Positions 7,834 to 15,947 of a stretch of 64,000 nucleotides of DNA are shown one piece after another. The notes beneath the pieces are model-generated. The model saw only the letters and a program-made list of their open reading frames with translations. It made no database searches and had not been told where the DNA came from. Position 1 is the stretch's first letter; each line of letters begins with the position of its first letter. The translations under genes were made by a program, and so were the position numbers. This stretch comes from Paludibacteraceae bacterium. Its GTDB lineage: Bacteria; Bacteroidota; Bacteroidia; Bacteroidales; Paludibacteraceae. Location: NCBI GenBank assembly GCA_017451525.1, contig JAFTOD010000005.1:457266-521265 (forward strand), read 5' to 3'.

Positions 7834-10800
7834 ATGAAAAAGATTTTATCTACAATCATTTCCTCCCCTCTAAAAGGGAGATTATGTGGGCTCCTCTTCG
7901 CCCTCCTCGCCACTACCACCCTCTGGGCGTATGACTTCCAATCTGGTGATCTCTACTACAACATCACCAGCAGTTCCGTACCTTATACTGTAGAGGTAAG
8001 TGATGCTGTATCATCTATCACCACTGCCACCATCCCAGAAACCGTTATCTACAACGGTACTACCTACAGCGTAACGAGCATTGGATTTATTGCTTTCTCT
8101 GGTTGCTCCTCCCTTACCTCCATCACCATCCCTAATAGCGTTACGAGTATTAGAGCTATGGCTTTCTATGGTTGCTCCTCCCTCACATCTATCACTATTC
8201 CTGACAGCGTAACGAGCATTGAATATGATGCTTTCTATGGTTGCTCCTCCCTCACCTCTATTACCATCCCCGAAAACGTAACGAGTATTGGATATAATGC
8301 TTTCTTGTATTGTATTTTCGCAAAAGAAAACTTTATCAACAATAGTGTATTAGATGCAGAAGAAAATAATTATTGGGGCGCAACAATAGTGGATACTGAA
8401 ATAGATGGGCTAATCATTCGAAACGACACGGTGATAGACTGTAGAAAACATGTAACCTCTGTGATTATCCCCGAAGGCGTAACGAGTATTGGAGATGATG
8501 CTTTCTATTATTGCTCCTCCCTCACCTCAGTCACTATCCCCAATAGCGTTAAGAGCATTGGAAGTTGGGCTTTTGAGTATTGCTCCTCTCTCACCTCCAT
8601 CACCATCCCTGAAAGCGTAACGAGCATTGGAGATTATGCTTTTGATGATTGTATATTTGTAAAAGAAAACTTTGTCAACAATAGTGTATTAGATGCAGAA
8701 GAAAATAATTATTGGGGCGCATCAATAGGGGACACTGAAATAGATGGACTACTCATCCGAAACGACACGGTGATAGATTGTAGAAGATATGTAACATCTG
8801 CGATTATTCCTGAAGGCGTGACGAGCATTGGAGATAGGGCTTTCTATGAATGCTCCTCCCTCACCTCCATCACTATCCCTAACAGCGTAACGAGCATTGG
8901 AGGTTCTGCTTTCTCGTGGTGCTCCTCCCTCACCTCAGTCGCCATCCCCAATAGCGTTACAAGCATTGGAGGTAGTGCTTTCTCTCATTGCTCCTCTCTC
9001 ACCTCCATTACCATCCCTAACAGCGTAACGAGCATCGGAAATGATGCTTTCTATGGATGTTCTTCTCTTGTACAAACTAATTATACAGGCGATATAGCAA
9101 GTTGGTGTAATATTAAATTAGGTAATCGTTATGCCAATCCAATATCATATTCACACAACTTCTATATCAACGATGTAGAAATAAAAGATTTGGTTATTCC
9201 TAACTCTGTGGATAGTATTCATAATTATGCTTTCGTTCGTTGCTCTTCGTTGACCTCCGTCACTATCCCTAACAGCGTAACGAGCATTGGAGATTATGCT
9301 TTCTCTTATTGCTCCTCCCTCACCTCTGTTACTATCCCTAACAGCGTAACGAGCATTGGAAATTATGCTTTCTATGGTTGCTCCTCCCTCACTGCTCCTG
9401 TTTACAATGCACATTGTTTTGCGTATATGCCCACTTCATATTCTAGCGCATATACAATTCCTGAAGGGATAAAACAGATTGCGGGTGCTGCTTTCTATGG
9501 TTGCTCTTCCCTCACCTCCGTCACAATCCCTAACAGCGTAACGAGTATTGGAGATTATGCTTTCTATGATTGCTCCTCCCTCACCTCTGTCACCATCCCA
9601 GAAAACGTAACGAGCATTGGAAGTAGTGCGTTCTCTGGTTGCTCCTCCCTCACCTTCATTAATCTACCATATAATATACCTGTAGCAAAGCAATCATCAT
9701 TTGATAACTCACATTTTGAAAAAGTCAAGCTTTATGTTCCTTTTGAAGCCTATGAGGCGTATAAAGTAGATAATGTATGGAGCAAATTTAAGAATATTCT
9801 ATATATTGATAACTTTTACGCCAATAATATACGTTATAGGTATATGGCAGAAGAAAACATACTGTCAATGTCTCTCTTAGTGGAAGAAAATTTCAATCAA
9901 TTCACATCAATATCGATTATTGGTAGTCAAGATTGGCATTATAATAGTAAATATGGAGCCTACATGAGTGGTTACCAAAATAATATAAACAATCCCAACG
10001 AAGATTGGTTGATATCTCCAGCAATGGATTTATCCAAACATTCAACTGTAACGCTTGAATTCTCACATGCTTTTGGTCCAGCAGCATCCGTTCCAACAAC
10101 CGCTACGCAAAAAGCACAATACACCTGTTGGATATCCAATGACTTTAATGGGGATGTTACTACTGCCACTTGGACTGAATTGCCCATAACATATGGCACC
10201 AGCGCATGGGATTTTATCACTACGACTGTAAATATACCCACAGAGAATCTAAAAGAAAATTGCCATATCGCATGGAAATATGTTTGTGATGATGAATCTG
10301 CAACTTGGGAAATTAATAATATCGAAGTTGCTGGAATACTTACAAAACCAGCCGTTGAAGTAATTGCTAAGTATGATAACTATTCTAATGACGTTGTCAT
10401 ACCATCGGTAGTTACACACAATTATGCAGACTATAATGTAGAAGCCATCGCTGCTAATGCTTTCTCCTCTTGCTCTTCCCTCACCTCTATCACCATCCCC
10501 AACAGTGTAACGAGTATTGGGAAATGGGCATTTGAAAATTGCACTTCGCTCAACGAGATTACACTACCTGCTTCTGTAAAATCAATTGATGAAGAGGCCT
10601 TTGCAGGTTGCACCAAGTTGTATGACATCTACTGCTTTGCAATGGAACCACCTACAGCATATGAATCCTCGTTTGCCAACTACAATGCCTTTTTGCATGT
10701 ACCATGCGACAACCAACGCGTATATCTCTTGGATGTAATCTTTGGCAATTTCAAATACATTGAGTGTATTGAAGCAGAAACCACTCCTACTGACACCGTT

Positions 10801-11460
10801 GTTGTTACTCCATCCTTCAACGATGCAGAGTTTATCTGGCCAAGCAATAGTTCTGCCGATAGTTATACCCTCGCTATCAGCAAAGATGGTGAAATATTCT
10901 GTACCCTAACTTTCAATGCCAATGGTCAATTGACAGGCATTGCCTTTGCACCTTCGCGCAATGGTCAGCACAATGCCCCTGCTGCTGCGCAAACGGCTAA
11001 TGGCTTTGCTTTCACTGTTACTGGATTGGATGAGGGTGCTAACTACACCTATGAACTGCTTATCCAAGACAGAAGTGGCAACACCCTGCAATCTTATTCT
11101 GGCGAGTTCCGCACACAGAGCACCAACGACCGCACCGTCACAGTAGAATACGACGCTGCGCAAGGTCAAGTCACTGGTGCAGGCACTTATCTCGTAGGTG
11201 ATACCGTTACCCTTACAGCTACTCCTAACGACGGCTATCGTTTTGTCCGTTGGAGCAACGAGGTTGAGGATAACCCTTACACCTTTGTCATTTCAGACAA
11301 CGTGACACTCTCTGCTGAGTTCGAGGAGGTTATAAGTACCTCTGTAGAAAACACTTCTCCATCTCAGCAATCTGACACCCACAAACTCCTTCGCGACGGT
11401 CAACTCCTCATCCTTCGCGATGGCAAGACATACAACATCATGGGCGCAGAAATCAAATAA
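7834..11460 (+). CDS. BspA-like leucine-rich repeat surface protein with T9SS-type tail
   Basis: This 1208-aa protein has a signal peptide, then many TpLRR/BspA-type repeats of about 23 residues (LTSITIPNSVTSIG..AF..CSS). An adhesin-like jelly-roll region (about 680-830, with WLISPAMDLS) follows. Then come a few more LRRs, a fibronectin-like stretch, and an InlB-B-like repeat near the C-terminus (VGDTVTLTATPNDGYRFVRW). The last residues (LLILRDGKTYNIMGAEIK) resemble a T9SS sorting tail, so the protein is probably exported by the PorKLMN system encoded in this window. BspA-type proteins mediate adhesion. A segment of about 55 codons containing VLDAEENNYWGA occurs twice (DNA from about 8325 and 8670), nearly identical. 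The signal peptide contains an unusual SSPLKGR insert encoded by a palindrome at 7863-7880. Confidence 0.92.
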   Translation: MKKILSTIISSPLKGRLCGLLFALLATTTLWAYDFQSGDLYYNITSSSVPYTVEVSDAVSSITTATIPETVIYNGTTYSVTSIGFIAFSGCSSLTSITIPNSVTSIRAMAFYGCSSLTSITIPDSVTSIEYDAFYGCSSLTSITIPENVTSIGYNAFLYCIFAKENFINNSVLDAEENNYWGATIVDTEIDGLIIRNDTVIDCRKHVTSVIIPEGVTSIGDDAFYYCSSLTSVTIPNSVKSIGSWAFEYCSSLTSITIPESVTSIGDYAFDDCIFVKENFVNNSVLDAEENNYWGASIGDTEIDGLLIRNDTVIDCRRYVTSAIIPEGVTSIGDRAFYECSSLTSITIPNSVTSIGGSAFSWCSSLTSVAIPNSVTSIGGSAFSHCSSLTSITIPNSVTSIGNDAFYGCSSLVQTNYTGDIASWCNIKLGNRYANPISYSHNFYINDVEIKDLVIPNSVDSIHNYAFVRCSSLTSVTIPNSVTSIGDYAFSYCSSLTSVTIPNSVTSIGNYAFYGCSSLTAPVYNAHCFAYMPTSYSSAYTIPEGIKQIAGAAFYGCSSLTSVTIPNSVTSIGDYAFYDCSSLTSVTIPENVTSIGSSAFSGCSSLTFINLPYNIPVAKQSSFDNSHFEKVKLYVPFEAYEAYKVDNVWSKFKNILYIDNFYANNIRYRYMAEENILSMSLLVEENFNQFTSISIIGSQDWHYNSKYGAYMSGYQNNINNPNEDWLISPAMDLSKHSTVTLEFSHAFGPAASVPTTATQKAQYTCWISNDFNGDVTTATWTELPITYGTSAWDFITTTVNIPTENLKENCHIAWKYVCDDESATWEINNIEVAGILTKPAVEVIAKYDNYSNDVVIPSVVTHNYADYNVEAIAANAFSSCSSLTSITIPNSVTSIGKWAFENCTSLNEITLPASVKSIDEEAFAGCTKLYDIYCFAMEPPTAYESSFANYNAFLHVPCDNQRVYLLDVIFGNFKYIECIEAETTPTDTVVVTPSFNDAEFIWPSNSSADSYTLAISKDGEIFCTLTFNANGQLTGIAFAPSRNGQHNAPAAAQTANGFAFTVTGLDEGANYTYELLIQDRSGNTLQSYSGEFRTQSTNDRTVTVEYDAAQGQVTGAGTYLVGDTVTLTATPNDGYRFVRWSNEVEDNPYTFVISDNVTLSAEFEEVISTSVENTSPSQQSDTHKLLRDGQLLILRDGKTYNIMGAEIK

Positions 11461-11483
11461 TAGCAAAACCACATTCCAACCCC

Positions 11484-11513
11484 AAACCGAGCGGCACCAC
11501 CGCTCGGTTTTTC
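11484..11513 (+). terminator. Intrinsic terminator after the BspA-like gene
   Basis: An 11-bp perfect stem (11484-11494 with 11500-11510) with a 5-nt loop is followed by T5. Confidence 0.9.
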
Positions 11514-11602
11514 ATTACCCCTTATCCCTTACCCAATAGCCCAACGGGCGTCCCATAGCGTAGCGTCCTTTATCCTGAAAATTGCGAAAAATTCGCTATT
11601 TT

Positions 11603-11634
11603 CTTGCACACCTGCAAATAATTTCGTACCTTTG
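11603..11634 (+). promoter_or_regulatory. Promoter of the rlmL-queA2-tatD group
   Basis: CTTG at 11603-11606 and TACCTTTG at 11627-11634 are spaced 20 nt apart. It fixes the downstream start at ATG 11656, because the alternative TTG start at 11632 lies inside the -7 element. Confidence 0.75.
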
Positions 11635-11655
11635 TCGAATATTTCTGCTGAAAAC

Positions 11656-12825
11656 ATGACTAAAGAATTTCAAATGTTGGCAAAGACTTTCAAGGGACTT
11701 GAACAAGTCCTCGCGAAAGAACTCATCGAACTAGGAGCCAACAACGTACAAATAGAACGCCGTGCTGTCTCCTTCACTGGTGACATGCGCATGCTATACA
11801 CCGCTAACTTCTGTTTGCGCACAGCTTCGCGCGTATTGGTACCAATCGCCACCTTCAAGGCGAAAAAGACTGACGACATCTACGAACAAGTCAAACTATT
11901 AGACTGGGCGCAATACATGACCGCCAAAACAACGTTCCAGATTGACGCTACTGTCTATTCCGACCTCTTTCGCCATTCACAATTCATCACCTACCGAGTC
12001 AAAGACGCTATCGTGGACTGGTGGATAGAACATGGCGGAGTGCGACCCAGTGTCCAACTCTCTAACCCTGACATCTACCTCAACGTACACATTGCAGGCG
12101 ACACAGTTACCCTTTCGCTGGATAGTTCAGGCGAAAGCTTACATAAGCGCGGTTATCGCGTAGCCAATACGCAAGCACCTATCAACGAGGCGCTTGCAGC
12201 AGGCATGCTACTGCTGGCAGGATGGCATGGACAAAGTGACTTCTACGACCCTATGTGCGGTTCAGGTACGCTTCTTATCGAAGCAGCACTCATTGCCCGC
12301 AACATTGCACCAGGCATCTACCGCAAAGGCTTTGCCTTCGAGAAATGGGCTTCCTTCGATGCCGACTTATTCGAAGATGTGTACAACGATGATAGTCGCG
12401 AGCGCGATTTCCAACACAAGATCTATGGTTCAGATGCGGGCTTCTATGCCGTGCAAGTAGCCAATAAGAATATCCAATCTGCTAATCTACAGCGAGATAT
12501 CGAAGTAAAGCAAATCCGCATAGAGGAACTAAAATTGGCAGACCAATCCATCGAGGGAGCACTCGTCATGATGAACCCTCCTTACGGCGAACGCCTGTCG
12601 CAAGACAAAGATGTGCTACGCCTCTATCAAGATATGGGTACCGCATTGAAGCACCAATTCTGTGGCGCAACCGCATGGATTATCTCCAGCAACGAGGAGG
12701 CGCTTAAGTGTGTGGGACTACGTCCCGCCAAGCGCATTCATCTCATCAATGGTGACTTAGACTGTCTGTTTAATCAATATGTGCTATTTAGTGGCGACAG
12801 AAAATCATGGAAGAAATCCTTATAG
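11656..12825 (+). CDS. THUMP-domain class I rRNA methyltransferase (RlmL-type)
   Basis: This 389-aa SAM-dependent RNA methyltransferase is related to the N-terminal (RlmL, m2G2445 of 23S rRNA) part of E. coli RlmKL. It has a ferredoxin-like plus THUMP region (about 1-155), then a Rossmann domain with the SAM motif DPMCGSGTLLIEAALIA and the catalytic NPPYGERL. It lacks the RlmK half, as is usual outside gammaproteobacteria. Its 3' end overlaps the next gene by 19 nt, so the genes form an operon. Confidence 0.92.
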   Translation: MTKEFQMLAKTFKGLEQVLAKELIELGANNVQIERRAVSFTGDMRMLYTANFCLRTASRVLVPIATFKAKKTDDIYEQVKLLDWAQYMTAKTTFQIDATVYSDLFRHSQFITYRVKDAIVDWWIEHGGVRPSVQLSNPDIYLNVHIAGDTVTLSLDSSGESLHKRGYRVANTQAPINEALAAGMLLLAGWHGQSDFYDPMCGSGTLLIEAALIARNIAPGIYRKGFAFEKWASFDADLFEDVYNDDSRERDFQHKIYGSDAGFYAVQVANKNIQSANLQRDIEVKQIRIEELKLADQSIEGALVMMNPPYGERLSQDKDVLRLYQDMGTALKHQFCGATAWIISSNEEALKCVGLRPAKRIHLINGDLDCLFNQYVLFSGDRKSWKKSL

Positions 12826-14114
12826 AAGAATATAATTATCCCTTGCCCGACGAACGCATTGCCAAATACCCATTGGCAAACCGTGACCAAAGCAAACTGC
12901 TCGTTTATCGCGATGGACAAGTGAGCGAAGACCGTTTTTACCATATCGGCGACTACCTGTCTGCCGATTCCCTCCTTATATATAATAACACGCGCGTAAT
13001 ACAAGCGCGCCTCGAGTTTCATAAAACTACCGCTACACAATCCTACACCACATCTATACCACCGCTACACAATACTCTCGGCGCCCGCATAGAGGTCTTC
13101 TGCCTCGAACCATTGCAGCCGCACGACTATCAGTTGGCTTTGGGTAGCACAGACGGCTGCACATGGAAGTGCATGATTGGCAATGCCAAGAAGTGGAAAA
13201 CAGGCGCATTGTCCCTGCCCGTACAACTCCCTTCGGGCGAAGAAATCACCCTTTTTGCCGAACGTGGCGAACAAACAGGCAATACCTTCGCGGTACATTT
13301 CTCTTGGTCTCCTAACTATCAACTGTCAACTGTTAACTGTCAACTGAATCTCAGCTTTGCTGAGATTCTCGATGCTGTAGGCGAGTTGCCCATCCCTCCA
13401 TATCTTAATCGCAAGACCGAAGAGAGCGACAAAACTACCTATCAGACCGTCTATTCACGTATCAAAGGTTCAGTAGCAGCCCCTACTGCAGGACTTCATT
13501 TTACAGATAATGTGCTCAACGGCTTACGTCAAAAGGGTATACAGACCGCCGAAGTCACCTTGCACGTAGGTGCAGGCACATTCCAACCAGTCAAGGTGGC
13601 GGATGCTAACCAACATACCATGCACACCGAGATTATCGCCGTACCACGCGAAACCATCGAAACAATCATTGCCAATCTCGGTCATATCGTAGCAGTAGGC
13701 ACCACCAGTATGCGCACATTGGAGAGTCTATATTTCCTCGGCACACAACTGCTATACCATTCTACACAACCACTACACAACGCTACACCACAACTTACTG
13801 TCGCCCAATTTGAGCCATACGAGAAAGAATATACACTTTCTACACACGAGGCATTGCAGGCGATAGTGGATTATCTGGACTGTACAGAGCAAGACGTCTT
13901 GCATGCCGAAACGCAGATAATGATTAAACCAGGATATAAGTTCCGCATAGTAGATCAACTGATTACGAATTTCCACCAACCCAAATCAACGCTGTTGTTG
14001 TTGGTAAGTGCGTTCGTAGGAGGCGATTGGCATACCATCTACGACTATGCTCTCTCGCACGACTTCCGCTTCCTCAGCTACGGCGACAGCAGCATTCTAA
14101 CGCGAAGCAAATAA
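12807..14114 (+). CDS. QueA paralogue (SAM:tRNA ribosyltransferase-isomerase family)
   Basis: This 435-aa protein belongs to the QueA family, which makes epoxyqueuosine in tRNA from a preQ1-tRNA precursor and SAM. Family motifs seen are YNNTRVIQARL, SVAAPTAGLHF, TLHVGAGTFQPVK and a C-terminal FHQPKSTLLLLVSAF. A second, more typical QueA (368 aa) is encoded at 34134-35240. Having two is common in Bacteroidota as I recall, and the role of this longer form is unclear. The extra segment around residues 169-181 (NYQLSTVNCQLN) is encoded by five CAACTGT-type heptamers (13313-13347). The last codons run into a repeat rich in GCGAAGC. Confidence 0.88.
   Translation: MEEILIEEYNYPLPDERIAKYPLANRDQSKLLVYRDGQVSEDRFYHIGDYLSADSLLIYNNTRVIQARLEFHKTTATQSYTTSIPPLHNTLGARIEVFCLEPLQPHDYQLALGSTDGCTWKCMIGNAKKWKTGALSLPVQLPSGEEITLFAERGEQTGNTFAVHFSWSPNYQLSTVNCQLNLSFAEILDAVGELPIPPYLNRKTEESDKTTYQTVYSRIKGSVAAPTAGLHFTDNVLNGLRQKGIQTAEVTLHVGAGTFQPVKVADANQHTMHTEIIAVPRETIETIIANLGHIVAVGTTSMRTLESLYFLGTQLLYHSTQPLHNATPQLTVAQFEPYEKEYTLSTHEALQAIVDYLDCTEQDVLHAETQIMIKPGYKFRIVDQLITNFHQPKSTLLLLVSAFVGGDWHTIYDYALSHDFRFLSYGDSSILTRSK
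13313..13347. repeat. In-frame CAACTGT heptamer repeat inside the queA paralogue
   Basis: Five 7-nt units (TAACTAT, CAACTGT twice, TAACTGT, CAACTGA) lie within the coding frame. One unit gained or lost would shift the frame. Confidence 0.9.
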
Positions 14115-14179
14115 CGTCGTACAGCGACAAATAACATAACAACGCGAAGCATACAACGTGAGCGCAGCGAACCAACAAT

Positions 14180-15010
14180 ATGATCGACACCCACTGCCAC
14201 ATAGATGACCCGCAGTATGCGGAAGAGTTAGCCGCATTTTTGGCTGACCAACAGGCGAATGGCGTAGAAGCCATTCTGGTGCCTGGTGTAGATAAGACTT
14301 CAGTAAAAGATGTGTTGGAGGTGTGTGATAAATACCCCCAATATCTCTTTCCTGCATTGGGTTTGCACCCAGAGAATGTAAAGGAAGATTGGCAAGAACA
14401 ACTGCAAGTGCTGAAAGCAGCAGTTGACGCCCGCATGCACCAACTGCCAACTGTCAACCGTCAACTATCAACTGCCAACTGTCAACTGTCAACTGTCAAC
14501 TCGAACCTCATCGCCATCGGCGAGATAGGCTTAGATTACCATTGGGATACCACCTTCAAGGAGCAGCAGCATGAGGCATTGCGTGAGCAGATGCGTTGGG
14601 CAGAGCAGTATGATTTGCCTGTGATGATTCATAGCCGCGATGCCACAGAAGACACCCTCAACATCCTTCGCGAGTTCCCTACTGTCAAGGGTGTGATGCA
14701 CTGCTTCAGTGGTAGTCATGAGGTAGCGAAGCAGGTGGTAGATATGGGGTATTATTTGGGCATAGGCGGTGTGCTGACCTTCAAGAACTGTAAGTTGGCG
14801 GAGCACTTGGTAGGTATTCCTTTGGAGCGATTGGTATTGGAGACGGATGCACCTTATATGGCACCTGTCCCTCATCGTGGCAAGCGCAACGAGAGCAAGT
14901 GGATGTGGCATGTAGCGGAGCGTTTGGCAGAGGTGTATCAATGCTCTGTAGAGCATGTGAATAAAGTAACAACAGCCAACGCAAAAGCACTTTTTGTTAT
15001 AAATTTGTGA
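14180..15010 (+). CDS. tatD: TatD-family metal-dependent DNase
   Basis: This 276-aa TIM-barrel hydrolase carries metal ligands in THCHID (H5, H7), EIGLDYHW, a central MIHSRD, HCFSG and TDAPYMAP. TatD enzymes are 3'-5' exonucleases linked to DNA repair. Usual TatD proteins are about 255-265 aa. The surplus is a loop before GEIGLDY (MHQLPTVNRQLSTANC...), encoded by eight 7-nt CAACTGT units at 14441-14496. The frame is intact here. Upstream, 14115-14170 is a short GCGAAGC-rich spacer. Confidence 0.94.
   Translation: MIDTHCHIDDPQYAEELAAFLADQQANGVEAILVPGVDKTSVKDVLEVCDKYPQYLFPALGLHPENVKEDWQEQLQVLKAAVDARMHQLPTVNRQLSTANCQLSTVNSNLIAIGEIGLDYHWDTTFKEQQHEALREQMRWAEQYDLPVMIHSRDATEDTLNILREFPTVKGVMHCFSGSHEVAKQVVDMGYYLGIGGVLTFKNCKLAEHLVGIPLERLVLETDAPYMAPVPHRGKRNESKWMWHVAERLAEVYQCSVEHVNKVTTANAKALFVINL
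14441..14502. repeat. In-frame (CAACTGT)8 microsatellite inside tatD
   Basis: Eight 7-nt units plus a partial ninth: CAACTGC, CAACTGT, CAACCGT, CAACTAT, CAACTGC, then three CAACTGT. The encoded 7-residue unit is QLSTVNC-like. The last three units are identical, so slippage is plausible. Confidence 0.95.
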
Positions 15011-15034
15011 AAAAAAACAAAAAAAGTGCAAATT

Positions 15035-15068
15035 ATTGTGTATATGTCAAATATTTTTTGTACCTTTG
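15035..15068 (+). promoter_or_regulatory. Promoter of the tRNA-Ser transcript
   Basis: TACCTTTG at 15061-15068 is preceded by an ATTG-type -33 element near 15035-15038. The predicted start is near 15075, about 250 nt before the tRNA. Confidence 0.65.
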
Positions 15069-15074
15069 CGGGTC

Positions 15075-15306
15075 ATTAGGCGTATTGTGTCGTCTCGCGA
15101 ACGAAAACGCATCCGCGCCTATGCCAAAAATGTTCATTGAAAATCCGAGTTAGGAGAAGGAATCGCGGTCGCCCCAAGGACGCTGACAAGCGTCGTTTAT
15201 GCGACAATCCTATAGTTCTTAAAAAACATCCGAGAAGCACGTGGCTTCGAGGATAGAGCGGAGGCATTGAGCGCCCTAACAACGATATTGTCGTTGGTCA
15301 ATGCGC
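15075..15306 (+). ncRNA. Candidate structured RNA preceding tRNA-Ser
   Basis: This non-coding stretch between a good promoter and tRNA-Ser has many hairpins. A perfect GACGCT/AGCGTC stem lies near 15179-15194, followed by GTCG/CGAC. A longer hairpin at about 15226-15254 has AGAAGC pairing GCTTC inside ATCC/GGAT. CAACGA pairs TCGTTG inside GCATTGA (15264-15270) with TCAATGC (15298-15304). The 5' GCGTATTG (15080-15087) can also pair with CAATGCGC (15299-15306), which excludes that last helix. I do not recognise it as 6S, RNase P, tmRNA or SRP RNA. It could be a separate small RNA or a long tRNA precursor leader. Confidence 0.45.
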
Positions 15307-15324
15307 GAAATTGCCGAACGCGAA

Positions 15325-15412
15325 GGAGAGATGCTCGAGTGGTTGAAGAGGCACGCCTGGAAAGCGTGTAAACTCCAAAAGGGTTTCGGGGGTTCGAATC
15401 CCCCTCTCTCCG
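15325..15412 (+). tRNA. tRNA-Ser (anticodon GGA)
   Basis: An 88-nt class II tRNA. The acceptor stem is GGAGAGA (15325-15331) with TCTCTCC (15405-15411), and G is the discriminator base. The anticodon stem CACGC/GCGTG encloses the loop CTGGAAA with anticodon GGA, reading UCC/UCU. A variable arm precedes the T arm, GGGGG-TTCGAAT-CCCCC. The CCA end is not encoded. Confidence 0.95.
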
Positions 15413-15414
15413 CA

Positions 15415-15474
15415 AAGATTTTCTAATATGAATGAGTCCAAGCTTGCTTGAGCGAATAAATTTTAGAAAATCTT
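15415..15474. repeat. 13-bp inverted repeat after tRNA-Ser
   Basis: AAAGATTTTCTAA (15415-15427) is the exact reverse complement of 15462-15474, with a 34-nt spacer. The spacer carries CCAAGCTTGCTTGAGCGA, which recurs at about 15536-15555. It is followed directly by the module array. Confidence 0.8.
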
Positions 15475-15479
15475 TGAAC

Positions 15480-15785
15480 AAGGTGCCAGCGGCAGCTTGT
15501 TGGGATTACGTAGAAATCCCCCTCCGAGAGACCTCATCCAAGCTTGCTTGAGCGAGAACGTGAGTAAAAGGATTTGCACAGGATGCCCGTGGCAGACTGT
15601 GGGGATTACGCAGAAATCCTCCTCTCTCCAAGGATGCCAGCAGCAGCTTGTGGGGATTACGAAGAAATAATCGTTCGAGGCGTAGCCGAGATAAGAAATC
15701 CCCCTCTCTCAAGGTGCTAGCGGCAGCTTGTGGGGATTACGCAGAAATAATCGTTCGAGGTGTAGCCGAGATAAGAAATCCCCCT
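15480..15785 (+). repeat. Tandem array of four tRNA-3'-end-like modules
   Basis: Four imperfect modules (15480-15524, 15580-15629, 15630-15710, 15711-15785) share one plan. Each has a first hairpin (AAGGTGCC-AGC-GGCAGCTT type), then a T-arm-like hairpin with a 7-nt loop (GGGGATT-ACGCAGA-AATCCCC). Modules 2 and 3 end in CTCTCTC, exactly like the 3' strand of the adjacent tRNA-Ser acceptor. Modules 3 and 4 carry an insert of about 30 nt (TAATCGTTCGAGG...CGAGATAAG) that also occurs at 46046-46075. No ORF here looks real. Confidence 0.75.
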
Positions 15786-15947
15786 GCAAAACGTGAGCGA
15801 AGCGAACCACTTTCGCAGCTCTGCTGCCATTAACGCTCGCACAGCGAGCCAACAACGCGAAGCCCAAAACGCTCGCACAGCGAGCCAACAACGTGAGTGA
15901 AACGAACAAAATAAATTATAAACAATTTAATACTAAAAACAAATCGT
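15786..15947. other. GCGAAGC-rich spacer before exbB
   Basis: This spacer is non-coding and made of short dyads such as GTGAGCGAAGCGAAC and GCTCGC/GCGAGC. It shares TTCGCAGCTCTGCTGCCATT (about 15811-15830) with the spacer between rnfB and rseC (about 56087-56106). No consensus promoter for exbB is visible. Confidence 0.6.

Noticed and set aside
9151-9414. Minus-strand frames opposite the LRR gene
   Set aside because: They arise because the LRR DNA repeats leave the opposite strand open; the plus-strand frame is clearly the gene.
12807-14114. Treating the queA paralogue as a broken duplicate
   Set aside because: All family motifs are in frame and the repeat-encoded segment keeps the frame, so it is annotated as an intact gene.
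15075-15306. RNase P, tmRNA, 6S or SRP RNA before tRNA-Ser
   Set aside because: None of the conserved core sequences I know for these RNAs (for example GAAAGTCCG of RNase P or the SRP GGAAGGAAGCAGCC-type motif) is present.
15413-15785. Possible CRISPR array after tRNA-Ser
   Set aside because: The units vary in length, are not separated by unique spacers, and no cas genes are in the window; they look like tRNA-end-like modules instead.
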